A DNA stretch of 64,000 bases from Companilactobacillus hulinensis. GTDB taxonomy: Bacteria; Bacillota; Bacilli; Lactobacillales; Lactobacillaceae. The notes beneath the pieces were generated by a model. The model was not told the origin of the DNA and did no database searches. It was given only the letters and a program-made list of their open reading frames with translations. The stretch spans positions 1 through 64,000 of the forward strand of contig NZ_RHOO01000013.1 of NCBI RefSeq assembly GCF_003946555.1, read 5' to 3'. Shown one piece after another: positions 34,130 through 45,865 of this stretch. Positions within the stretch are counted from its first letter, which is position 1, and every line of letters begins with the position of its first letter. The position numbers and the translations under genes were made by a program.

Positions 34130-34495
34130 CTAGGCGTTAGCCTTAACAACGTCGTAATCAATGATATTAACAGCGTTATCAATAATTTCTTTTGTATTCT
34201 TGAATATCAACAATTGAGTCTTAGGATTTACTTCCAGCTTCAGACCATCATCAAGGAAGTCTTCAGCACTTTGTTTGTAGTAAATCTCACCAATGTTGCT
34301 ATCTAGTTGTATAGGATAATCAGACAAATCTTCATTGGCGCTTACTACGATAATTCTAAACTTAGTGATCAAAGCACAATCGCCTTCACCAGAAAAACGT
34401 CCAAATCCGTCATCAAGGTCCAAAATAACCTTTTTGCCAGCATCAACGTATGATTGCAATTTGTTTTTTGCTTCATTTGTAAGTTCAATTTTCAT
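34130..34495 (-). CDS. HesB/IscA-like protein, paralogue 2
   Basis: 121 residues, start with GAGGTG eight bases upstream. It is the tandem paralogue of the protein at 33727: MKIELTNEAKNKLQSYVDAG, KVILDLDDGFGRFSGEGDCA, LEVNPKTQLLIFKNTKEI, then NAVNIIDYDVVKANA. It keeps the single central cysteine and has none at the C-terminus, so it lacks the C-x-C pair of true Fe-S carriers. It may be a structural or regulatory relative. It sits in one operon with a HAD phosphatase and a membrane protein. Confidence 0.7.
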   Translation of the reverse strand: MKIELTNEAKNKLQSYVDAGKKVILDLDDGFGRFSGEGDCALITKFRIIVVSANEDLSDYPIQLDSNIGEIYYKQSAEDFLDDGLKLEVNPKTQLLIFKNTKEIIDNAVNIIDYDVVKANA

Positions 34496-34513
34496 TGTAT
34501 ACGCACCTCTACC

Positions 34514-35332
34514 TTATCTATATTTGTACTTTCCGGTACTACCCCAGTCAACCATACTTCCGATAAACAGCATAAAGACGATTGATATATAGCTTAGGAA
34601 TATTCCGTTGAGAATATTATACAAAACATCGCGGATATTGTATTCAATATTGCTTGCGATAAGATCTTGTAGAGGATAATAAGTACCCGCCAACAGAAGT
34701 GCGAGTAAGATTGAAGTAATTATTCCGACTGTCCCCAAATGATGGAGGAACATCACAGTCGAGCCGACTTTTGACCACAATCGCAGTGCCAATAAAACAA
34801 AAATGACACCTGAGATAATTATTGTCATCTTAATGACCTTCTGCATAGTTTGCAGCTGCGTCAGCATCGACTCGATTGGTCCAATATCGTCCTCGATGAT
34901 TTGATTCATGATACCCTTGTTCGAATTAATAGAAGAATCAATCTCACTATCAATATTCAAACCATTCTTGTTAGCTGTTCTTTTGAGATTATCACCAATC
35001 GTCTCGAGAATAACATCCCCAATAGTCAAATTGGTATCATCATCATACACATCGTCAACTGATGCACTTATAATTTTTTTAATATCCGCTTCACTCATAT
35101 CAGTCGCCGACAGGTTCCCTACTGCAGAGTAACTGTTGACCAAACGTCCCAACTTCTGATTAGTGTAGCTGCGTATCAAAGACACATTCGTATCACTGGT
35201 CACAACTTTTTTGACATAATCACGGTTGAAGACAGTGGACAGAGTTATCCCCAAGAAGACGATTATCATTAAACAAAGCGATAATAAGACTAAAGTGAAT
35301 CCATGACGATTATATGATAATGATTTACTCAT
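34514..35332 (-). CDS. Membrane protein of unknown function
   Basis: 272 residues that I do not recognise. Helix 1 is at about 12-34 (FTLVLLSLCLMIIVFLGITL). Residues 35-160 are probably extracytoplasmic, mostly helical and Asp/Ser/Asn-rich. Three or more helices follow at about 168-186, 196-215 and 240-260. The length of the outside domain and the absence of charged pore residues argue against a simple transporter. The gene begins seven bases after the HAD gene's stop and is followed at 18 bases by the A-type pair, so it is co-transcribed with both. Confidence 0.6.
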   Translation of the reverse strand: MSKSLSYNRHGFTLVLLSLCLMIIVFLGITLSTVFNRDYVKKVVTSDTNVSLIRSYTNQKLGRLVNSYSAVGNLSATDMSEADIKKIISASVDDVYDDDTNLTIGDVILETIGDNLKRTANKNGLNIDSEIDSSINSNKGIMNQIIEDDIGPIESMLTQLQTMQKVIKMTIIISGVIFVLLALRLWSKVGSTVMFLHHLGTVGIITSILLALLLAGTYYPLQDLIASNIEYNIRDVLYNILNGIFLSYISIVFMLFIGSMVDWGSTGKYKYR

Positions 35333-35338
35333 GATTGA

Positions 35339-36001
35339 TTACTTCTCCATAGCTAATTTTACAATGTCTTGCGGTGTGTTAACAATCCATTCACAATGAG
35401 CTTCATCAAGCTCTTCATGTGTACCAAAGCCGTATGTCACCCCAATGGCCTTAAGATTGTTCTTGTGCGCCCCTACAATATCACTGCTACGGTCCCCAAC
35501 CATAACTAGATTATTCATGTTTAGATCTACTGATGTTTTCTTGATACCATATGCTATCACGTCTTCCTTAAGTGTGCGAGTTTCTTCATCGTCACTTGCC
35601 CCAAAGACATGATGAATATATGGTTTCATACCTATTTGATCAATAATTTGTTTCGCAAATGTTTCTGGTTTAGATGTGGCGATAAACACTTCCTTACCAG
35701 CATCGTGAAGTCCCTTAAGCATCTCAGGAACGCCATCGTAAACATCGAATTGTTCCCAGCCATCGACTGCATAGTATTCACGGAAAGTATTGAACATTTC
35801 CTTGGCCTTGGGGTCGGTCAGTCCGACGCCGTCATACTTCTCAAAAGATGCTCCAAGTGTTGGTCCGATGAACTTTCTTAGTGTATCGTCGTCATGCGGA
35901 ACATATCCGAGCGTATTCTTATACATATACTTAAAACTTTTCATGATTCCGCGTTCGGAATTAATAATAGTTCCGTCTAGATCAAAAAATAAATTGTTCA
36001 A
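35339..36001 (-). CDS. HAD-superfamily phosphatase (phosphoglycolate phosphatase-like)
   Basis: 220 residues. It starts with TTG (AAAAGGATG upstream); the nearby ATG runs into a stop after four codons. HAD motif I is FFDLDGTIINSERG at 5-18, motif II is IATSKPE near 107, and motif IV/III is LVMVGDRSSDIVGAHKNNLKAIGV at about 165-188. The helical cap lies between (about 18-90), which makes it a subclass IA phosphatase. The substrate is not known. It is the first gene of the four-gene operon running to 33727. Confidence 0.85.
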   Translation of the reverse strand: MNNLFFDLDGTIINSERGIMKSFKYMYKNTLGYVPHDDDTLRKFIGPTLGASFEKYDGVGLTDPKAKEMFNTFREYYAVDGWEQFDVYDGVPEMLKGLHDAGKEVFIATSKPETFAKQIIDQIGMKPYIHHVFGASDDEETRTLKEDVIAYGIKKTSVDLNMNNLVMVGDRSSDIVGAHKNNLKAIGVTYGFGTHEELDEAHCEWIVNTPQDIVKLAMEK

Positions 36002-36080
36002 ATTATATTCATCCTTTTATGTTAAGTTTAGTGTGTAGAAATAATTATATCATCTATCAAATTTTGTCGCAGGTGAGTAA

Positions 36081-38417
36081 ATGGTAAAAGTAAAAAGACC
36101 CACAAAATATACTGAGCTGACTGACGGTTTGACTCAAAAACAAGTCGATCAAAGAATCTCAGATGGACTAACTAATGTCCAAATAAAAAAGCTTTCACGT
36201 CCAATCCCAAAAATTCTTGCGGATAACTTATTTACCCTGTTCAACTTTGTCAACTTAGTAATCGCCATCTTGATATTCTGGACTGGATCATACCGTAATC
36301 TGTTCTTCCTCGGACCAGTCATTGCCAATATTATTATAGGTAGTTATCAAGAAATCCGCTCCAAGATAACAGTCGATAAGATCAGTCTAGTCAATGAACA
36401 GGACTTCCCTGTCATACGTAATGGTCAGCAGGTTGAAATTGCCATCGACGACTTGGTTGAAGATGACATTGTCTGTTTGAAACGTGGGAATACTATCCCC
36501 GCTGACGGTATCGTGCGTTCCTCCAATGGATTACAAACTAACGAATCTAGTATCACTGGTGAGGCTGATACGATTATCAAATCCACCGATGATGAAGTTT
36601 ATTCTGGTAGCTTCGTAGTTGCTGGACAAGCCAAAATTCAACTAACTCAAGTGGGTCTAAATAGTTTCGTCTCACAAATTTCTAGTGCCGTGGGCAAAGA
36701 CAAGCGTTCTGTCAGCGTCCTCATGAAGATAATTAATAACATCATTAAGATTCTAACATATACAATTATTCCCATTGGACTTCTTTTATTTTTCCGCTCA
36801 TTCTTAAAGAATGGAAATATCGCCACTTCGATCCTAGGAACTTCGGCTTCCGTTATCGGAATGATTCCTGAAGGATTAGTTGTTTTAACTTCTATTGCCT
36901 TGGCAACTGGAGCGTACAACCTATCAAAGAAGAATATCTTGGTTCGTTCGCTAAGTGCCATCGAGACCTTAGCTCGTGTTGACACGTTGTGCCTGGACAA
37001 GACTGGTACGATCACAACTGGTAAATTAACCATTAAAGATACCTTATCCTACAATAATTACAGCGAAAATCAAGTACAGTCAATTGCTGCCAAAATTGTC
37101 GAAGTTACACAAGAGACTAACGCCACTGCCCAAGCTATCAACAAACTAGACATTGAGAGTTTCAAGGAAGAATCTATCGAAGTAATCCCTTTCTCATCTG
37201 AAACTAAGTATTCTGGATTCGTAGCTAAAGATGGAACTCGCTATATCATGGGTGCTCCAGAATTCATCATCAAGAACGCTTCAGAAGTCATCATGTCCAA
37301 AGTCGACTTAGCTGCTCAACAAGGATTCCGTGTTATTGCAGTGTTAAAAGAAAATAATGGAATTCAGACTTTATTGGGGCTACTAATGATATCCGATGAA
37401 GTCAGACCACAAGCAACCAGTACCTTCTCTTACTTAAAGAATCAAGGTATCGACTTGAAAATAATCTCTGGTGATAATCCAGTGACAGTTTCAAACGTTG
37501 CCGCACAAGCTGGTATTGACACTAACAATAGTTACATCGATATGAGCAAAGTAACTGATGAAGATTATTCTAATCTAGTCATGGACTACAAAGTCTTCGG
37601 ACGTGTTCGTCCCAATCAAAAGGCTGACTTGATCAAAGCTATGCAACAAAACGGTTTGACGGTTGGTATGACTGGGGATGGTGTCAACGATGTTCTCGCC
37701 ATGCGACAATCTGACTGTAGTGTCGCTATTCCTGGTGAAAGTGATGCCGCTGAAGCCGCAGCCGACTTCGTACTATTGAATCGCAACTTCGACTCCATGA
37801 TTTATATGCTCAATGAAGGACGTCGTGTTATCAATAACGTTGAACGTGTCGCTTCACTATTCTTGATCAAAACAATTTACTCAGTAGTACTGTCGATTAT
37901 GTTCATAATCTTAGGTACAGGATATCCATTCGAGCCTTCACAGCTCACACCGATCAATGCCTTAACAGTTGGTATACCAACCTTCATTCTGGCACTAGAG
38001 CCTAATTACACACCACCAGCTGGACGATTCATGCGTAACGTTATGGAGATTGCACTTCCTTCAGCCATCGTCAATATTCTGATGATAAGTATTATTTATT
38101 TTGTCGGCAATCATATGGGATTGTCATATCATACAACATCCACACTGTCAGTCTTCGCAATTGGTATTATCGGATACTGTGCATTAATATCTATCAGCAA
38201 TCCATTAGTATTGCGAAAACAAGTCATGATTGCCGTATCATTCGTGCTATTCATACTAGCATTCATGTTCACTGACAAAGCCTTCGGATTACAGAGCATC
38301 TTAATATGGAGATATAGCTTCTTATACCTATCGATTTTCTTAGTATCATGGCCATTATTTATGTTCATGCGTGAAGTCCTTGGACGCAGAGTGTTTAGTC
38401 GAATTAATTGGAAGTAA
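36081..38417 (+). CDS. Cation-transporting P-type ATPase
   Basis: 778 residues, start ATG after AGGTGAG. Domains in order: an N-terminal region with two helices (about 50-90), the actuator domain with TNESSITGEAD near 153-163, helix 4 with the ion-site motif MIPEGLVVLTS near 260-270, and the phosphorylation site CLDKTGTITTGK near 304-315. These are followed by a nucleotide-binding domain, the hinge MTGDGVNDVLAMRQ near 530, and six C-terminal helices. The PEGL motif places it near the P2/P-type II pumps, though the nucleotide-binding domain is short. The ion cannot be chosen. Its stop codon is followed within three bases by R2 unit r8. Confidence 0.85.
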   Translation: MVKVKRPTKYTELTDGLTQKQVDQRISDGLTNVQIKKLSRPIPKILADNLFTLFNFVNLVIAILIFWTGSYRNLFFLGPVIANIIIGSYQEIRSKITVDKISLVNEQDFPVIRNGQQVEIAIDDLVEDDIVCLKRGNTIPADGIVRSSNGLQTNESSITGEADTIIKSTDDEVYSGSFVVAGQAKIQLTQVGLNSFVSQISSAVGKDKRSVSVLMKIINNIIKILTYTIIPIGLLLFFRSFLKNGNIATSILGTSASVIGMIPEGLVVLTSIALATGAYNLSKKNILVRSLSAIETLARVDTLCLDKTGTITTGKLTIKDTLSYNNYSENQVQSIAAKIVEVTQETNATAQAINKLDIESFKEESIEVIPFSSETKYSGFVAKDGTRYIMGAPEFIIKNASEVIMSKVDLAAQQGFRVIAVLKENNGIQTLLGLLMISDEVRPQATSTFSYLKNQGIDLKIISGDNPVTVSNVAAQAGIDTNNSYIDMSKVTDEDYSNLVMDYKVFGRVRPNQKADLIKAMQQNGLTVGMTGDGVNDVLAMRQSDCSVAIPGESDAAEAAADFVLLNRNFDSMIYMLNEGRRVINNVERVASLFLIKTIYSVVLSIMFIILGTGYPFEPSQLTPINALTVGIPTFILALEPNYTPPAGRFMRNVMEIALPSAIVNILMISIIYFVGNHMGLSYHTTSTLSVFAIGIIGYCALISISNPLVLRKQVMIAVSFVLFILAFMFTDKAFGLQSILIWRYSFLYLSIFLVSWPLFMFMREVLGRRVFSRINWK

Positions 38418-38420
38418 TAC

Positions 38421-38561
38421 AGAGCGCGTCGAAGAGCGGTAACACCCGAGCATTACCTAGGATAATGAAGGTATCACGGAGTGATGCATTTATTATTCGT
38501 AGTAAGCGGAGTGGTGTTGCTCTTCGTAAGCGCATTTAAAAAGAGCGTGTCGAAGAGCAAG
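38421..38561 (+). repeat. R2 repeat array III (one full unit, one partial)
   Basis: Unit r8 (38421-38538) in the sense of the ATPase gene: AGAGCG, then GAAGAGCGGTAACACC pairing with GGTGTTGCTCTTC, and the internal CATTACCTAGG and CGTAGTAAGC. Its terminal hairpin sequence (TATCACGGAGTGATGC) is unlike other units. A partial unit, r9 (38542-38561), repeats only the first 20 bases. No terminator separates it from the RpiR gene at 38588. Confidence 0.85.
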
Positions 38562-38587
38562 AGAACATTTCAAAAGGATGTGAGCAA

Positions 38588-39463
38588 GTGTTACTACAAG
38601 AAAAAATGGAGTCAACCGACTTTTCACCAAATGAAAAAATCGTCGTCGACTTCATTATGAACAAGCAAGAAAATATCGAAAATTATTCAACAACTATGAT
38701 TGCTAAAGAAACTTATACTTCTCCATCAGTCTTAGTCCGCATTGCTAAAAAGTTAAATTTTGACGGATGGACGAAACTAAAAAAAGCCTATGTAGAGGAA
38801 ATAACCTATCTACATAAGCATTTTAAAGAAATCGACGCTAACACGCCTTTTACTAAAACCGATTCAATTCGAGAAATCGTAAACAAATTAGCACAATTAA
38901 AATCTGAAAGTATTCAAGATACTCTGTCATTACTAGATTACGATGCTTTACAACAAGCAATTGACATAATCAATAGTCATCAAGTGGTCAGACTGTTTGG
39001 ACTTTCAAACATAGTATTTCAAGCAGAGGAGTTTGTTTTCAAAATGCGTCACATCGGCAAAGGGGCTGAATCCTTTGAGGTGCAAGGCATGATGTTCCAA
39101 GAGTCTGCAATGACCACTTCTAAGGATTGCGCCATCATAATTTCATATTCAGGCGAATCCGGTGAACTAATAACCGATGCCAGTTTCTTGAAGAAGAACC
39201 ATGTTCCAATAATTGCCATCACAAGTATCGGCGATAATACACTTTCACAAATGGCTGATATCACGCTCTACGTTACTACTAGAGAACGTTCTTATTCTAA
39301 AATTGCTGGATTCTCATCGTTGGAATCAATCTCATTGATTTTGGATATTTTATACTCTGGGTGTTTTGCTAGTAACTACGACGACCATTATAACTACAAG
39401 GTCGATTTATCGAAGGCAACTGAATTCAGACCGATCAACAATGAAATTATCCAGGAAAATTAG
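38588..39463 (+). CDS. MurR/RpiR family transcriptional regulator
   Basis: 291 residues starting with GTG, with AAAGGATGTGAG upstream. The N-terminal 1-77 is the RpiR helix-turn-helix (STTMIAKETYTSPSVLVRIA, then KKLNFDGWTKLKKAYVEE). The C-terminal 105-250 is a SIS sugar-phosphate domain (VVRLFGLSN, IIISYSGESGELITDASFLK). Regulators of this kind respond to sugar phosphates such as N-acetylmuramic acid 6-phosphate. No sugar catabolism gene is next to it, so its target is unknown. It may be transcribed with the ATPase through array III. Confidence 0.88.
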   Translation: MLLQEKMESTDFSPNEKIVVDFIMNKQENIENYSTTMIAKETYTSPSVLVRIAKKLNFDGWTKLKKAYVEEITYLHKHFKEIDANTPFTKTDSIREIVNKLAQLKSESIQDTLSLLDYDALQQAIDIINSHQVVRLFGLSNIVFQAEEFVFKMRHIGKGAESFEVQGMMFQESAMTTSKDCAIIISYSGESGELITDASFLKKNHVPIIAITSIGDNTLSQMADITLYVTTRERSYSKIAGFSSLESISLILDILYSGCFASNYDDHYNYKVDLSKATEFRPINNEIIQEN

Positions 39464-39476
39464 TAATCAAATTATC

Positions 39477-39507
39477 AAGTTGATGCCCCGCAGCATCAGC
39501 TTTTTTG
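39477..39507 (+). terminator. Intrinsic terminator of the RpiR gene
   Basis: GTTGATGC pairs (with a G-U) with GCATCAGC and is followed by six T residues. Confidence 0.85.
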
Positions 39508-39721
39508 TTTCCAAAAATTGATTTCCTCCTTGAATTCAAAATCATCATATCATTGAAAATTGGTGTTGGCATGAATTTTGAATAAGTTGAAAAAGTTTTT
39601 ACAAAATAGTGATTTGTTGGTGTAATATTTGTAAAAGTCTTTGACAGGATTTATTTGGTAATAACAATTTCGTATATTACTTAAGTAAGTGCCCTTTGAA
39701 CATCAGTAATTAATCATCCTT

Positions 39722-40024
39722 TTAGAAGTACCTAAATCCATTATACTTAAATACTTGATTATGAGACCCAGTTCTAATCAATGTTAAACATAGCTCATTA
39801 TTATCAATAATATAAACAAGTAGCCAATCCTTTTCAACATGCAATTCTCTGAATCCCTTCCAATTACCTTTTAATGCATGATCATGATATTTAGTGACTA
39901 ATATTTCATTTTCACCCTTTTCAATATAGTTAATGATTCTCTTTAATGAATCCATATTGTAATGTTTGTTTTTTAACTTTTTAAAATCTTTTACAAACGT
40001 CGGTGTCTGAATAATCTCAAGCAT
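39722..40024 (-). CDS. YafQ-family mRNA interferase toxin
   Basis: 100 residues from the ATG at 40024, which overlaps the end of the antitoxin gene in the form AATGCTTGA. The longer 108-residue reading begins well inside the antitoxin. MLEIIQTPTFVKDFKKLKNK, HALKGNWKGFRELHVEKDWL and LVYIIDNNELCLTLIRTGSH match YafQ/RelE-type toxins, with the catalytic His pattern near HDHAL and the C-terminal GSH-x-x-x-F. The family cuts mRNA in the ribosomal A site. It is paired with the DinJ/RelB-like antitoxin. Confidence 0.88.
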   Translation of the reverse strand: MLEIIQTPTFVKDFKKLKNKHYNMDSLKRIINYIEKGENEILVTKYHDHALKGNWKGFRELHVEKDWLLVYIIDNNELCLTLIRTGSHNQVFKYNGFRYF

Positions 40025-40271
40025 TAAGGTCATTCCACCAATCATCAACTGATTTATATCTCTTCAAATCTTTTCTAAATGCTTCTTTTCTTGCTTGAAT
40101 GCTTTCGGGGTCTTCCAATTCTGGTTTAAATGGCAGTGCTTGTTCTCTCACAGATTGTTTTAAAAACATCGTTACAGCTGTCGTTAGATCAAGCCCTAAA
40201 TCACTATATAGTTCTTGTGCATCTTTTTTTAGTTCTGAATCAACACGCAAACTAATTCTGGCATCAGACAT
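40017..40271 (-). CDS. RelB/DinJ-family antitoxin
   Basis: 84 residues from the ATG at 40271, with AGAGGTG eight bases upstream; a GTG three codons earlier overlaps that site. MSDARISLRVDSELKKDAQE and LYSDLGLDLTTAVTMFLKQS form the ribbon-helix-helix, and the acidic C-terminal part (ELEDPESIQARKEAFRKDLK, RYKSVDDWWNDLNA) would wrap the toxin. It overlaps the toxin by eight bases, in the antitoxin-first order of dinJ-yafQ operons. Confidence 0.88.
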   Translation of the reverse strand: MSDARISLRVDSELKKDAQELYSDLGLDLTTAVTMFLKQSVREQALPFKPELEDPESIQARKEAFRKDLKRYKSVDDWWNDLNA

Positions 40272-40479
40272 CGTTATCACCTCTTTAACCGAAGTATATT
40301 ATCTATTAATCATAAAATCAAGAGAATTGTGTTGACAATATATTACCAATGGATATCCAACGTTGATACAAAATAATATACTTTTTCCTATCATAGTATT
40401 TTCTCTCTTTATATTGTCTTAAATAAATTACGTATCAGATAGTAAAAAAATGGAAAGTATTATATTGAAATCATCACTA

Positions 40480-40698
40480 CTACTTAAAATCGTTATCTCG
40501 CTCTGCTTTCTCAACAGTAGATTGAGGTACATCTGCCTTTTCAGCAAGTTCTCTTTGGGTCCATCCCAAATCTTCACGTGCCTTATATATGGCAACGGAA
40601 CTAGCTAATTTAGCATTCTCAGCTTCATAACCCTTTTTAAACTCTGGATCCTTCAATTCCATTTTAAGTAGTTCATCAATGCTTATATCTTTTTCCAT
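40480..40698 (-). CDS. Solitary HigA-like XRE antitoxin, short
   Basis: 72 residues: SIDELLKMELKDPEFKKGYE followed by the helix-turn-helix AREDLGWTQRELAEKADVPQ and STVEKAERDNDFK. HigA-type antitoxins normally continue for another 20-30 residues past the recognition helix, so the last helices of the domain are missing. No toxin lies on either side, and the sequence from 40699 to 40918 has none I can find. It may be an orphan antitoxin fragment or a small regulator. Its N-terminal arm resembles the remnant at 7582-7761. Confidence 0.6.
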   Translation of the reverse strand: MEKDISIDELLKMELKDPEFKKGYEAENAKLASSVAIYKAREDLGWTQRELAEKADVPQSTVEKAERDNDFK

Positions 40699-40918
40699 GA
40701 TATTTCTCCTTATCCACTAGATATTCTTACATTAATTCTCTACCGTACTAAATTTCAGATATTAGTGTTTTTTGGTAAATCCGTGAGTAATTATATATTA
40801 TTGCATCTTCTACATGGAAATATATAGTCCTCCGAATATTAGTAATAATTACTAATAGATTAAAATAATAATGAATCAGTCAACCTTCTAATCTAGACTT
40901 CCCATAAAAATTAGAGTT

Positions 40919-40981
40919 TCAAAAAGGAGTGCCCCACTCTCTACTTAATTTAATTACAACAAGTATAGAGGCACTCCTTTA
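40919..40981 (-). terminator. Terminator-like hairpin ending the suf message
   Basis: AAAGGAGTGCC (plus strand, about 40923) pairs with GGCACTCCTTT (40970-40980), with imperfect pairs further in and a U-run on the minus strand. It lies after the R2 units and unit R1-D that follow sufB. Confidence 0.65.
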
Positions 40982-41034
40982 TTCAAGTAGCTTAAAAATT
41001 GCACAATAGTTTCAACTAACAAAACAAACTAGTC

Positions 41035-41205
41035 GTAAGAACTGAGAATATTTACCAGTTATGAGAGTGGTGTAAGAGCTTTAGCTCTTACACCACCAGG
41101 CGTATTTGAAGACTTGTGATTTTTACAAGGCTTTAAATCGAGAAGCGAGACCTTGGCTCGCTTCGGTCTGCATAACAGGTGAATATTCTCAGTTCTGGAG
41201 ACGGC
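41035..41205 (-). repeat. R1 structured repeat, unit D (3' of sufB)
   Basis: Minus-sense unit. The outer stem GAACTGAGAATATT pairs with AATATTCTCAGTTC, closed inside by GTTATG/CATAAC. It has one hairpin with GGTGTAAGAGC pairing with GCTCTTACACC. The core on the minus strand is AAGGTCTCG, TCTCGATTTAAAGCC and AAGTCTTCAAATACGCC. Its stem sequences share nothing with units A to C although the layout is the same. Confidence 0.75.
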
Positions 41206-41246
41206 AATATTAAGTTCATAACGGTTTTAGTTTTATACGTTTTCTG

Positions 41247-41484
41247 AAACGAGTTGCGGAAGGGCAAACCTTTGCGCTTACTACGCCCAACAATCGCACC
41301 AACTACGTTGGCACAATCGTTAGCCTAGGTAATGCTCAAGGTCTGACCGCCCTTCCTCCACTCTCTAAACGCGTTTACAAAAGGCAACACCCTCCGCTTA
41401 CTACGCCTAATAATCGCACCAACTCCGTTGGCACAATCATTAGCCTAGGTAATGCTCAGGTGTTCCCGCTTTTTGACACGCTCT
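41247..41484 (-). repeat. R2 repeat array IV (two full units) 3' of sufB
   Basis: Units r11 (41484-41367) and r10 (41366-41247) in sufB sense, starting one base after the sufB stop codon. Each has GAGCATTACCTAGG (r10: TGAGCATTACCTAGG) and CGTAGTAAGC. The terminal hairpin CCAACGGAGTTGG in r11 is CCAACGTAGTTGG in r10. Unit R1-D and then a terminator-like hairpin follow. Confidence 0.85.
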
Positions 41485-41485
41485 G

Positions 41486-42928
41486 CTAACCAACAGTACC
41501 TTCCATCTCATAACCAATCAATCGGTTCAACTCAACGGCATATTCCATTGGCAACTCTTTTGTAAATGGCTCCACAAATCCCATGATGATCATCTCAGTT
41601 GCCTTCTCTTCGCTCAAGCCACGAGACATCAAATAATACAATTGTTCCTCCGAAACTTTTGAGACTTTGGCTTCGTGTTCCATTGAAACATTTCCATTTA
41701 GGATTTCATTATATGGCACGGTATCAGAGCTTGATTCTTCATCCATAATAATCGTGTCACACTCAACGTGGGCTTTTGATCCATCAGAGTTTCTTTCAAA
41801 TCTAACGGTACCACGATAATCCACGGCACCTCCGTCTTTGGATATTGACTTAGAAATAATCGATGACGATGTGTTCTTGGCATTGTGAATCATTCTAGCA
41901 CCGGCATCCTGATCGACACCTTTTCCGGCAACGGCAATTGACAGCATTGTACCTCTGGCACCTTCACCGTCAAGATAGACACTAGGATATTTCATAGTGA
42001 TCTTTGAACCAAGGTTACCATCGACCCACTCCATTGTGGCATTCTCCATTGCCTGAGCACGTTTTGTCTCTAGACTGTAAACATTATTAGACCAATTCTG
42101 AATAGTCGTATAACGCACGTACGCGTCTTTTTCAGCATATACTTCAACAACTGCGGCGTGCAAACTATCTGTTGAATAATTAGGAGCTGTGCATCCCTCA
42201 ACATATTGAATACTTGCACCTTCATCAACGATTATCAGGGTTCTTTCAAACTGTCCTGAATTCTCAGCATTCAATCTGAAGTATGACTGAATCGGAATAT
42301 CCAACTTAACACCCTTGGGCACATAGATGAATGATCCACCTGACCAAACAGCACCATTCAAAGCTGCGAACTTGTTGTCATTAGGGTGAACTAGTTTGCC
42401 GAACCACTTTCTGAACAATTCTGGATATTCACGCAAAGCTGTATCAGTATCTGTGAAGATGATTCCGAACTTAGCGAACTCATCACGCATATTGTGATAA
42501 ACAACTTCTGACTCATATTGTGCTGATGAACCAGCCAAGTACTGACGTTCTGCTTGAGGGACACCCAATCTGTCAAAAGTATTCTTCAATTCTTGTGGTA
42601 CATCATCCCAGTCACGATATTTTTTATCTGTGGCTTTTTGATAATAACGCATATTCTTTAAGTCTAAGCCAGATAAGTCTGGTCCAAAATCAGGCATAGG
42701 CATCTTTTTATAAGTTGCATAACATTTCAGACGGAAATCAAGCATCCATTGTGGTTCGCCTTTTTCCTTAGAAATAGCACGAACTACATCTTCAGTCAGA
42801 CCTCTACCAGTTGTGAATACTGGCTTAACATCATCATGAAAACCGAAATCATAGTCATCACTCAAACCTAAGTCTTCTACTGATGAAGCAACTTCTTCGT
42901 TGTTCTTAGTATTTTCTGTTTCTGGCAT
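41486..42928 (-). CDS. sufB: Fe-S cluster assembly scaffold protein SufB
   Basis: 480 residues, the normal length. The core beta-helix carries [40 protein letters not shown] and the C-terminal [20 protein letters not shown], typical of SufB. The cysteine in EGCTAPNY and that in HVECDTI are the visible candidates for nascent cluster binding. With SufC and SufD it forms the SufBC2D scaffold that builds clusters from sulfur delivered by SufS and SufU. It is last in the operon, 13 bases after sufU, and its message carries both R2 and R1 repeats after the stop. Confidence 0.95.
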   Translation of the reverse strand: MPETENTKNNEEVASSVEDLGLSDDYDFGFHDDVKPVFTTGRGLTEDVVRAISKEKGEPQWMLDFRLKCYATYKKMPMPDFGPDLSGLDLKNMRYYQKATDKKYRDWDDVPQELKNTFDRLGVPQAERQYLAGSSAQYESEVVYHNMRDEFAKFGIIFTDTDTALREYPELFRKWFGKLVHPNDNKFAALNGAVWSGGSFIYVPKGVKLDIPIQSYFRLNAENSGQFERTLIIVDEGASIQYVEGCTAPNYSTDSLHAAVVEVYAEKDAYVRYTTIQNWSNNVYSLETKRAQAMENATMEWVDGNLGSKITMKYPSVYLDGEGARGTMLSIAVAGKGVDQDAGARMIHNAKNTSSSIISKSISKDGGAVDYRGTVRFERNSDGSKAHVECDTIIMDEESSSDTVPYNEILNGNVSMEHEAKVSKVSEEQLYYLMSRGLSEEKATEMIIMGFVEPFTKELPMEYAVELNRLIGYEMEGTVG

Positions 42929-42941
42929 AATTTCGCATCCT

Positions 42942-45853
<2,912 letters not shown>

Positions 45854-45865
45854 GTGTATTCCCTC

